Positions 7,179-14,879 of a stretch of DNA of 28,073 bases are shown piece after piece. This DNA is from a virus. The stretch lies in the IMG/VR virus record IMGVR_UViG_3300025168_000492, positions 1-28,073 of that record, one strand, 5' to 3'. Made by a program: the position numbers and the translations under genes. Each line of letters begins with the position of its first letter. The stretch's first letter is position 1. Below the pieces are notes generated by a model, which searched no databases, had not been told where the DNA came from, and worked only from the letters and a program-made list of their open reading frames with translations.

Positions 7179-7430
7179 ATGTTTTGCATTAATTGCCATT
7201 CCTCTAAAGTTATTCGCAGAGGAAGTTGGAAAAGAAAAGGCAAGCCAACTAGATTTTATTACTCTTGTTCTGTCTGCAACAGAAGGTGGAAGTCCGAAGA
7301 GGGAACCTTGGCATTCACTAATTGGGCTGCGAGTCATGGTTTTGGTTATTACAAATCACACAGACTTTCCCCTGGCTGGTATCCATGGGATAGTGATATC
7401 TGGTCGGAGATGAATGAAGTTGATATTTGA
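7179..7430 (+). CDS. Small zinc-ribbon protein, possible early regulator
   Basis: 83 residues, with ribosome binding site AAGAAAGGAA 8 bases before ATG. CxxC pairs at Cys3/Cys6 and Cys30/Cys33 frame a basic strand region (VIRRGSWKRKGKPTRFYYSC), the pattern of treble-clef or zinc-ribbon DNA-binding modules such as those at the N-terminus of IS1-type transposases. The C-terminal half is Trp/Tyr-rich and acidic at the end. Being the first gene of the rightward unit, next to the repeated operator-like motifs, it could be a DNA- or RNA polymerase-binding regulator. Function is inferred from motif and position only. Confidence 0.75.
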   Translation: MFCINCHSSKVIRRGSWKRKGKPTRFYYSCSVCNRRWKSEEGTLAFTNWAASHGFGYYKSHRLSPGWYPWDSDIWSEMNEVDI

Positions 7431-7494
7431 AAGAAAAAACTTTTAATTTTACAAAAATAAGACTAAAGTAAAGTTCTACTGAGAAAGGATTATT

Positions 7495-7863
7495 ATGCCA
7501 AAAGTTTATATTGTTAATCGGCCTGTTGAGAATAAGTTTGGTTGGACTCCCGACCTTTCTGATGCTTCTCGTTATGGTACGCTTGAGGTTGTCTTTGAAC
7601 CTAATGAGAAACCTCAATTTGTTCCAATACCAAGCATACAAAAAGCTCGTCGAATTATGAGAGATTTTGGTCCAGAAGATTACCTTTTGTGGCCAGGAGG
7701 GGGAGACCCAATAGCTGTTATGATTGCTTGCATGATTGCATCTGAAAAGTCTCCTGTCGTGCGTGTCCTAAGGTGGGAGCGTAATATGGAAGAAGGCAAC
7801 CGGGATAGAAGAAAAGGTTGGTATATGCCTGTTGCTTTAGAAATGAGAAAGGTAGAAGCATGA
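7495..7863 (+). CDS. Conserved phage protein of unknown function
   Basis: 122 residues, with GAGAAAGGA 7 bases before ATG. It begins PKVYIVNRP and contains PEDYLLWPGGGDPIAVMIAC, a layout I associate with a small protein family found in early regions of many phages (YVVN at the start, then a DDYLLLSG-like helix-strand pair). Its biochemical role is not known to me. The end overlaps the next start by 4 bases (ATGA), so the two are probably translationally coupled. The 64-base gap before it is A+T rich and shows no clear promoter. Confidence 0.8.
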   Translation: MPKVYIVNRPVENKFGWTPDLSDASRYGTLEVVFEPNEKPQFVPIPSIQKARRIMRDFGPEDYLLWPGGGDPIAVMIACMIASEKSPVVRVLRWERNMEEGNRDRRKGWYMPVALEMRKVEA

Positions 7864-8459
7864 CTATAGATCTGCTAGAAGACGTGGCACCTGCGTCGAA
7901 CACACTAGGTGCAGTGACTGCTTTAGGTCAAAGAATGTTTGATCTCGAAGAAGAGATTAAGCAATTAGAAGAAAAGCTAAAGCAAAAGAAGCAGAACCTA
8001 AATACTTTGGCTGAACAGGAATTGCCTGATTTAATGCAAGAACTGAATGTCCGGGATTTTACACTTAATAATGGTTATAATTGTACAATTCAGGAGATTA
8101 CATCTGGCTCAATCCCTTCGACTAGTGCTATTCAAAAAGCAAAAGGCGAAAAAAGGAGCGAACTAGAGACGCGCCAACAACAATGTTTCGATTGGTTACG
8201 AGCGAATAATGCTGGTGATTTAATCAAAAACGGTGTTGAGGTTCAATTTGGTAGAGACGAAGACAAAGCGTGCAACGACTTCACTAAAAGTTTGCGTGAT
8301 GGCAATCGTCTTTACAAGCGTAGTGTGGGTGTTCATTATGCAACGCTTAACAATCTTATTAAAGAAAGATTAAGCGACAACAAAAAAGTTCCCCATGACT
8401 TGTTTAAAATTTACACAGGCCGAAAAGCCAAACTGACAGGAGGAAATAATGTCAAATAA
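7860..8459 (+). CDS. Coiled-coil conserved phage protein (DUF7173-like)
   Basis: 199 residues from ATG 7860, which overlaps the preceding stop as ATGA and has GAAAGG upstream; an earlier in-frame ATG at 7818 lies well inside the previous gene. Residues about 26-55 are a charged coiled coil (LEEEIKQLEEKLKQKKQNL). The C-terminal half has FDWLRANNAGDLIKNGVEVQ and VPHDLFKIYTGRKAKL, the pattern of a common phage family of unknown function that often sits beside a putative DNA-binding protein, as here. The DUF number is from memory and unverified. Confidence 0.8.
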   Translation: MTIDLLEDVAPASNTLGAVTALGQRMFDLEEEIKQLEEKLKQKKQNLNTLAEQELPDLMQELNVRDFTLNNGYNCTIQEITSGSIPSTSAIQKAKGEKRSELETRQQQCFDWLRANNAGDLIKNGVEVQFGRDEDKACNDFTKSLRDGNRLYKRSVGVHYATLNNLIKERLSDNKKVPHDLFKIYTGRKAKLTGGNNVK

Positions 8460-9264
8460 TAAAGAAGTATCGGAAGTAAAAGAAAGCAATGTGGTTGCTT
8501 TTGACGCAAGTTTGATTTTAGATGATGTAGGCACAGCGAGCGACAACATGACCGCTGATGATATGTTGATACCACGCATCAGAATTTTACAATCGGGTTC
8601 ACCGCAAGTAAAAAAATCAGACGGTGCATATATCAAAGGTGCTGAAGAAGGTTGCATATTTGATAACGTAACCAATAAAGTTTATGATGGTGAGGTTGGT
8701 ATAACAGTTGTGCCAGTTACATATCGCAAAACTTACATTGAGTGGTCTCCGGATCGCAAATTTATCAATGATCATGGCTTAACACCTGACAATTTTAATC
8801 AATGTGTTAAAGATGATAAAGGTAAGTTGCGAACACCAGATGGCAATGAGATGTCTTTAACTGCTGAGTATTTCGCTTACATTATAGAAGACGGTGCATA
8901 TTTTCCAGCACTTATTTCTATGAGCTCATCAGGACTTAGGAAGTCGCAGCAATGGAACTCTATGCTGAACAGGTTGCAAATACCGCACCCTGATCCTGCT
9001 ATGGCTAAAAAAGGAATGACTGTAAACCCAGCATCTTTTTGGACAGCTTATCAGGTGAAGAGCACTCCTGAAACTAACGACCAAGGCAGTTGGTTTAATT
9101 GGTCTATTGAGCCAATATTTGACTCCAAGTCAGGAGGTATATTGAATCCTGAAAATGTTCCTAATGGTAAGGATCTTTACATGGAAGCTCGAGCTTTTAA
9201 AAATAAAGTAAAATCTGGTGAAATAAAGGTAAAAGCTGACACTGCGAACGATGATGTGATGTAG
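8449..9264 (+). CDS. Conserved phage protein, possible ssDNA-binding or recombination accessory
   Basis: 271 residues with an excellent AGGAGG site before ATG and an 11-base overlap with the upstream gene. It matches a widespread phage family: LIPRIRILQSGSPQV near 41-55, IFDNVTNKVYDGEVGITVVP near 71-90, a WSPDRKF stretch, and LRKSQQWNSM near 163-172. Members lie in replication regions, and some are annotated as single-strand DNA-binding proteins; I cannot confirm that from sequence. The C-terminal tail is basic, then acidic at the very end, as in many SSBs. The gene is followed by two hairpins that separate it from the primase gene. Confidence 0.8.
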   Translation: MSNNKEVSEVKESNVVAFDASLILDDVGTASDNMTADDMLIPRIRILQSGSPQVKKSDGAYIKGAEEGCIFDNVTNKVYDGEVGITVVPVTYRKTYIEWSPDRKFINDHGLTPDNFNQCVKDDKGKLRTPDGNEMSLTAEYFAYIIEDGAYFPALISMSSSGLRKSQQWNSMLNRLQIPHPDPAMAKKGMTVNPASFWTAYQVKSTPETNDQGSWFNWSIEPIFDSKSGGILNPENVPNGKDLYMEARAFKNKVKSGEIKVKADTANDDVM

Positions 9265-9292
9265 TTCCTTCACAAAGTCTTATCACATCATC
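9250..9292 (+). terminator. Inverted repeat overlapping a stop codon
   Basis: GATGATGTGAT (9250-9260) pairs perfectly with ATCACATCATC (9282-9292) around a 21-base loop. The left arm contains the last codons of the upstream gene and abuts its TAG. No T-run follows; a second hairpin begins 3 bases later. It may stabilise the upstream message or be a protein-binding palindrome. Confidence 0.45.
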
Positions 9293-9294
9293 TA

Positions 9295-9321
9295 GGGGAG
9301 AGGGTTAGAGCACCTCTCCCC
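9295..9321 (+). terminator. GC-rich hairpin between the SSB-like and primase genes
   Basis: GGGGAGAGG (9295-9303) pairs with CCTCTCCCC (9313-9321) around a 9-base loop, followed by GCATTTAGAAAGGA, which includes the primase ribosome binding site. There is no long T-run, so it is more likely a partial terminator or RNA-processing/stabilising element. Confidence 0.5.
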
Positions 9322-9341
9322 GCATTTAGAAAGGATAAATA

Positions 9342-10871
9342 ATGGAAGTCCAAAGGTTCATGTCTCTGTTTCAAGGTTATGAGTTAGCCCATGGCCAATA
9401 CAGAGTTCAAAAAAAAGAAGCCGATGGTAAAATGTCAGGAAGAGCAGTAACAGTTAGTGAGCCAGCAACTGAAAATAATTTTAACGAACATTTAAACGGT
9501 GGCGAATATATTCTAGGCATTATTATGCTTAAAATAGACAATAGCTGTAATTTCGGAGTAATTGATATTGACATAAGAGGCGATGTCAAACTTAATGAGT
9601 CTCTGGAATCACTTGAAAAGAAAATAAGAAACACTCCTTTGATTTTATGCAGAAGTAAATCAGGTGGTGCACACTTGTATTTGTTTTGCGAACCTGCGAT
9701 AGCCGCAGTTGACATGGTTACTAAATTAAATGAATTTGCCGCACAACTAGGTTATGGAGGATCAGAGGTTTTCCCCAAACAAATTAGTCGTGCAAATGAT
9801 AGAGACAGGGGCAACTGGATAAATCTTTGTTATTGGAATGGAGACAATACAGAAAGATTTGCCATTCACAAAGGTAACAAATTAAATTTAAAACAATTTA
9901 TAGAACTGGCTGAAAAGAAAAGAACTACCCATGAAAAGCTGGACAAATTTACCCCAGAGCTCGTTAAGCATTTCGAAGATGGACCACCTTGCCTCCAACA
10001 CATAATGACAATGGGTTTCCCAGAAGGTGGCAGAAATATTTCATTGTTTAATGTTGGTGTTTATTTCCGGAAGAAAAACCCTGATGACTGGCAAGAAGAC
10101 CTTATGAAGTTTAACTATGAGCATTTAGAAGATCCACTGCCCATGGGGGAGGTTAATGGTCTTGTTAAATCAGTTAGTAAAAAAGATTACGCATACACTT
10201 GTAAGCAATCTCCAATATGTAATTATTGTGAAAAATCTAAATGTATAAAAAGAGAGTTTGGGGTTGGTGGTTACGGAGGAGCGAACGCAATAGAAGTCGA
10301 CGCCATAACTAAATACGAAACTGAAAACAGACAATCAGTTCGTTGGTACATAGAAATGCAAGGTGAACGCATTGAAGTAACAACTCAGCAATTATTAGAC
10401 CAACGTCAGCTTCAAAAAATATGTGTAGAGAAGTTAAATAAATGCCCTTCAACAATGCCGGGACAAATCTGGGAGAAAAGAATAAACGAATTACTTCAAA
10501 GTGTCGAGGTAATACAAGACCCAGATGATGCCTCTCCTCAAGGTCAATTTGAAAAAATGTTAGATAGCTTTTTAACAGGTAAGGTTCAAGCACGCCAAAA
10601 AGATGAAATAATGAACGCGAAGCCTTGGCACGACAGCGAAGAAGGAAAGGTCTATTTTAGGTCTGAAGATTTATTCATTTACTTAGAGGCTCGCAGGTTT
10701 AGGTATCCGTCGCAACACCAAGTCTGGTCATGGTTAAGAACACTGGGTGGCGACAGAAAAAGCTTTAGAATAAAGTCCAAGCCAGTTAAGGTTTGGTCAG
10801 TTCCTGAGCCAGATTTTTACGATGATGACGACATATTAGACATACCAAGCAGTGTAACGGAGGACTTTTGA
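9342..10871 (+). CDS. Archaeo-eukaryotic-type (AEP) primase
   Basis: A 509-residue primase of the AEP superfamily, which would make primers for the phage DNA polymerase. The metal-binding DID is at residues 75-77, SKSGGAH with the catalytic-type His at 105-111, and GNWINLCYW, the third conserved strand, at 157-165. A helical domain with the PPCLQH...PEGGRN pattern follows at about 215-231. Then comes a Cys cluster (287, 293, 296, 301), which with Cys217 could hold zinc or an iron-sulfur centre. The C-terminal 200 residues have no recognised motif and end in an acidic tail. The arrangement resembles phage and TOTE-type primases. GAAAGGA precedes ATG. The stop overlaps the next gene as TGATG. 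No DnaB-type helicase is fused or adjacent. Confidence 0.85.
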   Translation: MEVQRFMSLFQGYELAHGQYRVQKKEADGKMSGRAVTVSEPATENNFNEHLNGGEYILGIIMLKIDNSCNFGVIDIDIRGDVKLNESLESLEKKIRNTPLILCRSKSGGAHLYLFCEPAIAAVDMVTKLNEFAAQLGYGGSEVFPKQISRANDRDRGNWINLCYWNGDNTERFAIHKGNKLNLKQFIELAEKKRTTHEKLDKFTPELVKHFEDGPPCLQHIMTMGFPEGGRNISLFNVGVYFRKKNPDDWQEDLMKFNYEHLEDPLPMGEVNGLVKSVSKKDYAYTCKQSPICNYCEKSKCIKREFGVGGYGGANAIEVDAITKYETENRQSVRWYIEMQGERIEVTTQQLLDQRQLQKICVEKLNKCPSTMPGQIWEKRINELLQSVEVIQDPDDASPQGQFEKMLDSFLTGKVQARQKDEIMNAKPWHDSEEGKVYFRSEDLFIYLEARRFRYPSQHQVWSWLRTLGGDRKSFRIKSKPVKVWSVPEPDFYDDDDILDIPSSVTEDF

Positions 10872-11110
10872 TGCTTTACCATGAATGGATATTAATGAAG
10901 ATGAAAGAAGATAATCTTTCGAATGAAGTTTTGGAGGCGTTACTTGTAATAGAAAAAGAAGTAAATAAAGTAATACAGTCTCACGAGGAAAGTCCCGACA
11001 TTGCGAGCAGAATAGAGCGCAACTGGAGGAATATAAGAATGCAAATTTCAGAAAGGAAAATAACAAATGAGGAAAGTCCAGATAATTCTGGGACCACCAG
11101 GGACAGGTAA
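10871..11110 (+). CDS. Hypothetical protein, 79 residues
   Basis: ATG 10871 overlaps the primase stop by one base (TGATG), with GGAGG 9 bases upstream. The product is highly charged and helical, with DNLSNEVLEALLVIEKEVNK and SPDIASRIERNWRNIRMQIS, and no known domain. Its 3' end overlaps the helicase start by 44 bases, which is long for this genome, so the true extent is slightly uncertain. It may be a helicase- or primase-associated adaptor by position, but there is no direct evidence. Confidence 0.62.
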   Translation: MLYHEWILMKMKEDNLSNEVLEALLVIEKEVNKVIQSHEESPDIASRIERNWRNIRMQISERKITNEESPDNSGTTRDR

Positions 11111-12530
11111 AACAACAAGGCTGTTGCGGATAGTTGAAGAAAGTTTAGAAAAAGGCATCCCCCCTGAAAGGATTGCTTACTTAGCATTCACCCGGAAAGC
11201 CGCCTCTGAAGCACAAGAGAGAGCTATGGCTCAATTTGGTTTTGATGCTGGGAGGTTTATTTATTTTAGAACTTTGCACTCTCTCGCATTTAAAGTTTTG
11301 AGATTACAAAGAGACGAAGTGATGACTGACTCTCATTACAGGAAGTTGGGAAAAGCTTTAGGTGTTGAGTTTAAGGGTATTTATGATGAAGACATTGGCA
11401 TTCACACTGGTGATGGTTTAGGTGATAAATGCTCTAGAGTTGAGTCTTTGGCGAGAGTTGGTATTCGTTCTATTGAAGACCAATACTATTTAACGAATCA
11501 AAATGATTTAACTCTACACGCAGTCAAGCAATACGGCTCTTCTCTTTTAACTTACAAAAAAGAAAACGGCATTTTAGATTTCACAGACATGTTGCAAAGA
11601 TACCAAGTTCCTTTACCGATTGACATTTGTATAATTGATGAAGCACAAGATCTTAGCTCTCTTCAGTATCGCATGGCAATAATAGCATCTTCCCAAGCAA
11701 AAGAAGTTTACATTGCCGGGGATGACGATCAGGCAATTTTTGAATGGGCAGGGGCAGATGTTAAAAAGTTTCTAAGCCTTAAAGGTGAAAAGGTTATTTT
11801 GCCGCAATCTTTTAGAATTCCTAAATCAGTGCACTCTTTAGCAAATGATGTTACAAGCAGGATTAAAAATCGATACCCCAAAGCATGGGCACCTCGAGAG
11901 GAGAAAGGTGCTGTATTCTACATAGGACATGACGAGAATATAAACTTTAATGAGCATGAAGGAACTTGGCTTTGCATGAGCCGAAGCAAATACCTTTTAA
12001 GTAGAATTAAAAAAATTGTAAGGCAACAAGGCCAAGCATATAATATGAATGGTAAAAGTTCTTTAGAGTCCTCTGAAACAAAAGCTATAACATCATGGGA
12101 AAGAATTCGGAAAGATATTAAAATTTCAATGCATGAAGCTAAAAACTTAATTAAATTCTTTAATTTTAATGTTAAGCTTAAACCTAAAGATGCTTATGGT
12201 ATAGGTGACTTGGGAATGCCTGATGATTTTAAAAATAAAGATTGGATGGAGGTTCTAAGAAATTTGCCTCCTGATGAAAGGGAATATTTGAGGTCTTGCT
12301 TGCGAAATGGGCAGCAGTTCTCAGACAAACCTAAAATAACAATTTCAACAATACACCAGAGCAAAGGTGGCGAAGCTGATAATGTTGTTTTATTAACAGA
12401 CATGGGCAAATTAAGTTGGGACAATTTAGGCACCGACGAAGAGAACAGGGTGTGGTATGTTGCTTTAACAAGAGTGAAACAAAACCTTTTTCTGGTCAGC
12501 CCTAGAGGATTAAGGTATTTTAGCATATGA
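11067..12530 (+). CDS. SF1 (UvrD/Dda-like) DNA helicase
   Basis: A 487-residue superfamily 1 helicase that unwinds DNA with ATP. Motif I LGPPGTGKTT is at 8-17, motif Ia AYLAFTRKAA at 37-46, motif II DEAQD at 191-195, motif III GDDDQAIFEWAG at 218-229, motif IV QSFR, motif V TISTIHQSKGGEADNVVLL and motif VI RVWYVALTRVKQ at about 461-472. It is shorter than host UvrD (about 720), lacking large 1B/2B insertions, and is closer in size to phage Dda-type enzymes. The start follows GAAAGGAAAATAACAA. It probably serves replication-fork unwinding or recombination alongside the primase. A promoter module begins directly after its stop. Confidence 0.93.
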   Translation: MRKVQIILGPPGTGKTTRLLRIVEESLEKGIPPERIAYLAFTRKAASEAQERAMAQFGFDAGRFIYFRTLHSLAFKVLRLQRDEVMTDSHYRKLGKALGVEFKGIYDEDIGIHTGDGLGDKCSRVESLARVGIRSIEDQYYLTNQNDLTLHAVKQYGSSLLTYKKENGILDFTDMLQRYQVPLPIDICIIDEAQDLSSLQYRMAIIASSQAKEVYIAGDDDQAIFEWAGADVKKFLSLKGEKVILPQSFRIPKSVHSLANDVTSRIKNRYPKAWAPREEKGAVFYIGHDENINFNEHEGTWLCMSRSKYLLSRIKKIVRQQGQAYNMNGKSSLESSETKAITSWERIRKDIKISMHEAKNLIKFFNFNVKLKPKDAYGIGDLGMPDDFKNKDWMEVLRNLPPDEREYLRSCLRNGQQFSDKPKITISTIHQSKGGEADNVVLLTDMGKLSWDNLGTDEENRVWYVALTRVKQNLFLVSPRGLRYFSI

Positions 12531-12531
12531 T

Positions 12532-12591
12532 AAGTTATTGTTTTAAAAGGAAATCTTTTTACTTTACTCTTTTGATGATATCAGATAGAAT
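12532..12591 (+). promoter_or_regulatory. Internal promoter module, copy B
   Basis: Beginning two bases after the helicase stop, AAGTTATTGTTTT leads into TTTACT (12563-12568), a 17-base spacer and TAGAAT (12586-12591). This has the same ungapped 60-base layout as copies at 6791-6850 (minus) and 19747-19806. The next start is at 12621, after GAGAAAGGAA. It should drive the ThyX-like to polymerase block. Confidence 0.8.
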
Positions 12592-12620
12592 AGGGGTACA
12601 TATGAGAAAGGAAATAAATC

Positions 12621-13244
12621 ATGATTGCTTATGCAATGTATAATAAATCTTTTAATTCGGCCACAGGCCACAAGTCAGAATATAAAGTTGTTAAGTTTAG
12701 TTCTCGTAAGGAGGCTTCACAGACTGGCAATGGTTTTGCTATTGTAGAGTCACCTGATGAAATAGCTAAACTTCGTGGCTGGACAATTGATGAGTTCGCT
12801 GCACTTTTTTACACACTCAAACCAGCTGACTATAAATTCGATGCAAAAGAATTTTACCCAACAACTAGAAAAGTTGCTGCAGAGAGGCTTTGGTTGTTGT
12901 TTGATGCTTGCGACCAAAAAGACCAATACAATGATGATGGTCGTTTGAGCTTTAAAACACCAATCTCTTCTTCTAAGATTCATTTGCCAACTTTAAAGCC
13001 GGGCAAAAAATTGGCCAAGCCTAAGTCTATTCGTAATGGAACGAGGTGGAGGTGGATTAAGATTAACACAAAAGTTAATCCACGCAGAGCCAACACTAAG
13101 CCTGTCTGTGGATATGCCTCATTTGAGATATTGCTGAGGCATGGTGCTGATATGCCATACGACCTTTACATAAAAGAAGGTGGCCGGGCGCAGGACATTA
13201 ATTGGGATGTTAAGAAAGGTTGGGCAGAAATTTATGAAACTTAA
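12621..13244 (+). CDS. Hypothetical protein, possible winged-helix C-terminus
   Basis: 207 residues, ATG after GAGAAAGGAA, the first gene after promoter module B. The C-terminal 60 residues (KVNPRRANTKPVCGYASF, then LLRHGADMPYDLYIKEGGR and DINWDVKKGWAEIYET) follow a pattern seen in small phage and plasmid proteins: a basic Asn-Pro-(Arg/Lys) start, a helix, a Gly-rich turn, then D-x-x-W-D and a final strand. This may be a winged-helix DNA-binding domain. The N-terminal two thirds are unlike anything I know; the SKIHLPTLKPGKKLAKPKS linker is basic. Assignment is tentative. Confidence 0.75.
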   Translation: MIAYAMYNKSFNSATGHKSEYKVVKFSSRKEASQTGNGFAIVESPDEIAKLRGWTIDEFAALFYTLKPADYKFDAKEFYPTTRKVAAERLWLLFDACDQKDQYNDDGRLSFKTPISSSKIHLPTLKPGKKLAKPKSIRNGTRWRWIKINTKVNPRRANTKPVCGYASFEILLRHGADMPYDLYIKEGGRAQDINWDVKKGWAEIYET

Positions 13245-14310
13245 AATAATATCAGACGACAGACTTTCCTCTGATGGAAAGAATTTGTCTAGGGTTGCTT
13301 GGGAGTTGTCACGAACTCCCGACGACACTACACCATTAGACACAATCTTGTCTATAGATGCACCAGTGAACGAGATACCTTCTGTTGTTATGAGTATCGA
13401 ATGCACTATATTAGAGCGAGAGATATTCGCCTCATTTAGAGACCATGTAATGTGGGCAAGAACTTCCCGGGTTGATGCACCTTCTGAATTTGATGTTCCG
13501 GATTACTTTAAATATTCTGAAACGATGGACGACATTGTTTTGCTGAAGAATAGAATTTATGCTGATATGTTTGGAGGTATAATTCAAGATGAGTATCGGC
13601 TACACATGCCCATTTGTGCAAAGACATCATTTACCACTAGGTTGTCTTGGAGAGGTTTAATAAAAATTTACAAGCTTTACAAAGAGCTTGCTAAAATAGA
13701 TGAATATTACATTATTGGTAAAACAGAGCTTGATAATAAATTCCAGTTACACAAGTATGCTGACAACTATAGCTATGTTGACCCGATACCTATGTTGCAA
13801 AAAAACGAGATGGTCAGTGGTAAAAGTGGACCAATAGTAACTGTGTTCCAGGAGATGACTATTGGGTTAAGAGCCCAAGTTGTTCGCCATCGTAACTACA
13901 CCATAAAAGACAACCTTATGGAAATAATAAAAGCAAAAGATTGTTGGACGAGAACTCTTGGTGATAAGATCAAAATATCTATTTCAGCTGAGGTTGATTT
14001 TTGGAAAACTGTTGTTAATAAAAGGCAGTGTTGGATTGCTCAGTATGGTATTTGGAAAGACATAATAGTTGTTGCTCAAGAATACATAACTATCGGAGAG
14101 CAAGACCTGCCATGTAATAAAGGCTTTTGCCCTTATACACGTGATGCCGAACTAAGGCACACAGACGATGACCCCGGAGCACCTTGCCCCATTCACAGTA
14201 ACTTAACCTCTACACCTATCGACGAAAAGTACATGCCGATGGTTAAAATAGAAGCAAGTTACAGACCTGCCTTTTGGCAAAAACATATAGAAAAAGCGGA
14301 GACAAAATAA
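13234..14310 (+). CDS. Divergent, apparently duplicated ThyX-like protein
   Basis: 358 residues from ATG 13234 (11-base overlap with the previous gene); the frame opens at 13180 but that would overlap 65 bases. LRAQVVRHRNYTIKDN at 212-227 resembles the flavin/dUMP-binding RHR signature of ThyX thymidylate synthases, but the expected Ser seven residues after RHR is absent (Leu228). QDEYRLHMPICAKTSFTTRLSWRGLIKIYK at 118-147 resembles the later ThyX part. FRDHVMWARTS (68-78) and LRAQVVRHRNY (212-222) align, suggesting two degenerate ThyX folds in tandem. The C-terminus has Cys294, Cys299, Cys318 and His321, a possible zinc site. It could act in thymidylate or modified-pyrimidine synthesis; loss of the Ser makes ordinary ThyX activity doubtful. 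Confidence 0.6.
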   Translation: MKLKIISDDRLSSDGKNLSRVAWELSRTPDDTTPLDTILSIDAPVNEIPSVVMSIECTILEREIFASFRDHVMWARTSRVDAPSEFDVPDYFKYSETMDDIVLLKNRIYADMFGGIIQDEYRLHMPICAKTSFTTRLSWRGLIKIYKLYKELAKIDEYYIIGKTELDNKFQLHKYADNYSYVDPIPMLQKNEMVSGKSGPIVTVFQEMTIGLRAQVVRHRNYTIKDNLMEIIKAKDCWTRTLGDKIKISISAEVDFWKTVVNKRQCWIAQYGIWKDIIVVAQEYITIGEQDLPCNKGFCPYTRDAELRHTDDDPGAPCPIHSNLTSTPIDEKYMPMVKIEASYRPAFWQKHIEKAETK

Positions 14311-14879
14311 TGACAATGAAAATTTACTTAGCTGGACCATTTTTTAATGAAAAGCAAATTGAAACAATATCAGCAATAGAGGCTGAATTTGATAGATATG
14401 GTTTAGAATATTTTTCACCAAGGAAAAGTGGTGGTGTAATATCTCACTTGTCTTTAGAAGACAGAACTAAAGAGTCCAAAAGGATTTACGATAGCAATGT
14501 TTCAGCAATGATAGATGCTAATGTTTTGTTTGCGATTGTTGATGGTCGAGACACAGGCACGGTTTATGAGATGGGATACTTCAAAGCTTTAGCAGACCAC
14601 TTTAAATACAAAAGCGATTTAAGTGCTGATGAGCATAAAAGATATTCTATAACATACACCAATGAAAATTTTGGACTAAACATAATGCTAAAAGAAAGTG
14701 TTGATGCGCATGTTGTTGGAACAAAAGAGTTGCGAAAGTTTGCAGCTTTAGTTTCTAGAAGTTGGGACATGCCTGAAACTGGGAGAGCTGGGTTGAGCGG
14801 TATAGACTGGAAAGACCATGTTGGCAGACGCTCGTTAATTTTAAAAGAATTCCAAGACTTTAATCCGGATGTTATTTAA
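14310..14879 (+). CDS. Nucleoside 2-deoxyribosyltransferase-like or dNMP glycosidase-like enzyme
   Basis: 189 residues, ATG 14310 overlapping the previous stop by one base (TAATG) with GCGGAG upstream. YLAGPFF at 6-12, the RIYDSNVSAMIDANVLFAIVDG stretch ending at 79 with Asp78, and DTGTVYEMGY with Glu87 are the hallmarks of the nucleoside 2-deoxyribosyltransferase superfamily, which also includes dNMP N-glycosidases. It would cleave or exchange the base of a deoxynucleoside or deoxynucleotide. Residues 100-190 carry an insertion not typical of the compact 150-residue enzymes. It lies between the ThyX-like and HD genes in a nucleotide-metabolism block. Substrate cannot be deduced. Confidence 0.8.
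   Translation: MTMKIYLAGPFFNEKQIETISAIEAEFDRYGLEYFSPRKSGGVISHLSLEDRTKESKRIYDSNVSAMIDANVLFAIVDGRDTGTVYEMGYFKALADHFKYKSDLSADEHKRYSITYTNENFGLNIMLKESVDAHVVGTKELRKFAALVSRSWDMPETGRAGLSGIDWKDHVGRRSLILKEFQDFNPDVI

Noticed and set aside
7179-7430. Remnant of an IS1-type insertion sequence
   Set aside because: Only the zinc-ribbon resemblance is present; no catalytic transposase residues, terminal inverted repeats or target duplication are seen, and the gene has phage-style start signals.
12194-12526. 110-codon minus-strand frame
   Set aside because: It covers helicase motifs V and VI on the other strand and has no start signals.
13119-13406. 95-codon minus-strand frame
   Set aside because: Antisense to the junction of two well-placed plus-strand genes; no Shine-Dalgarno.
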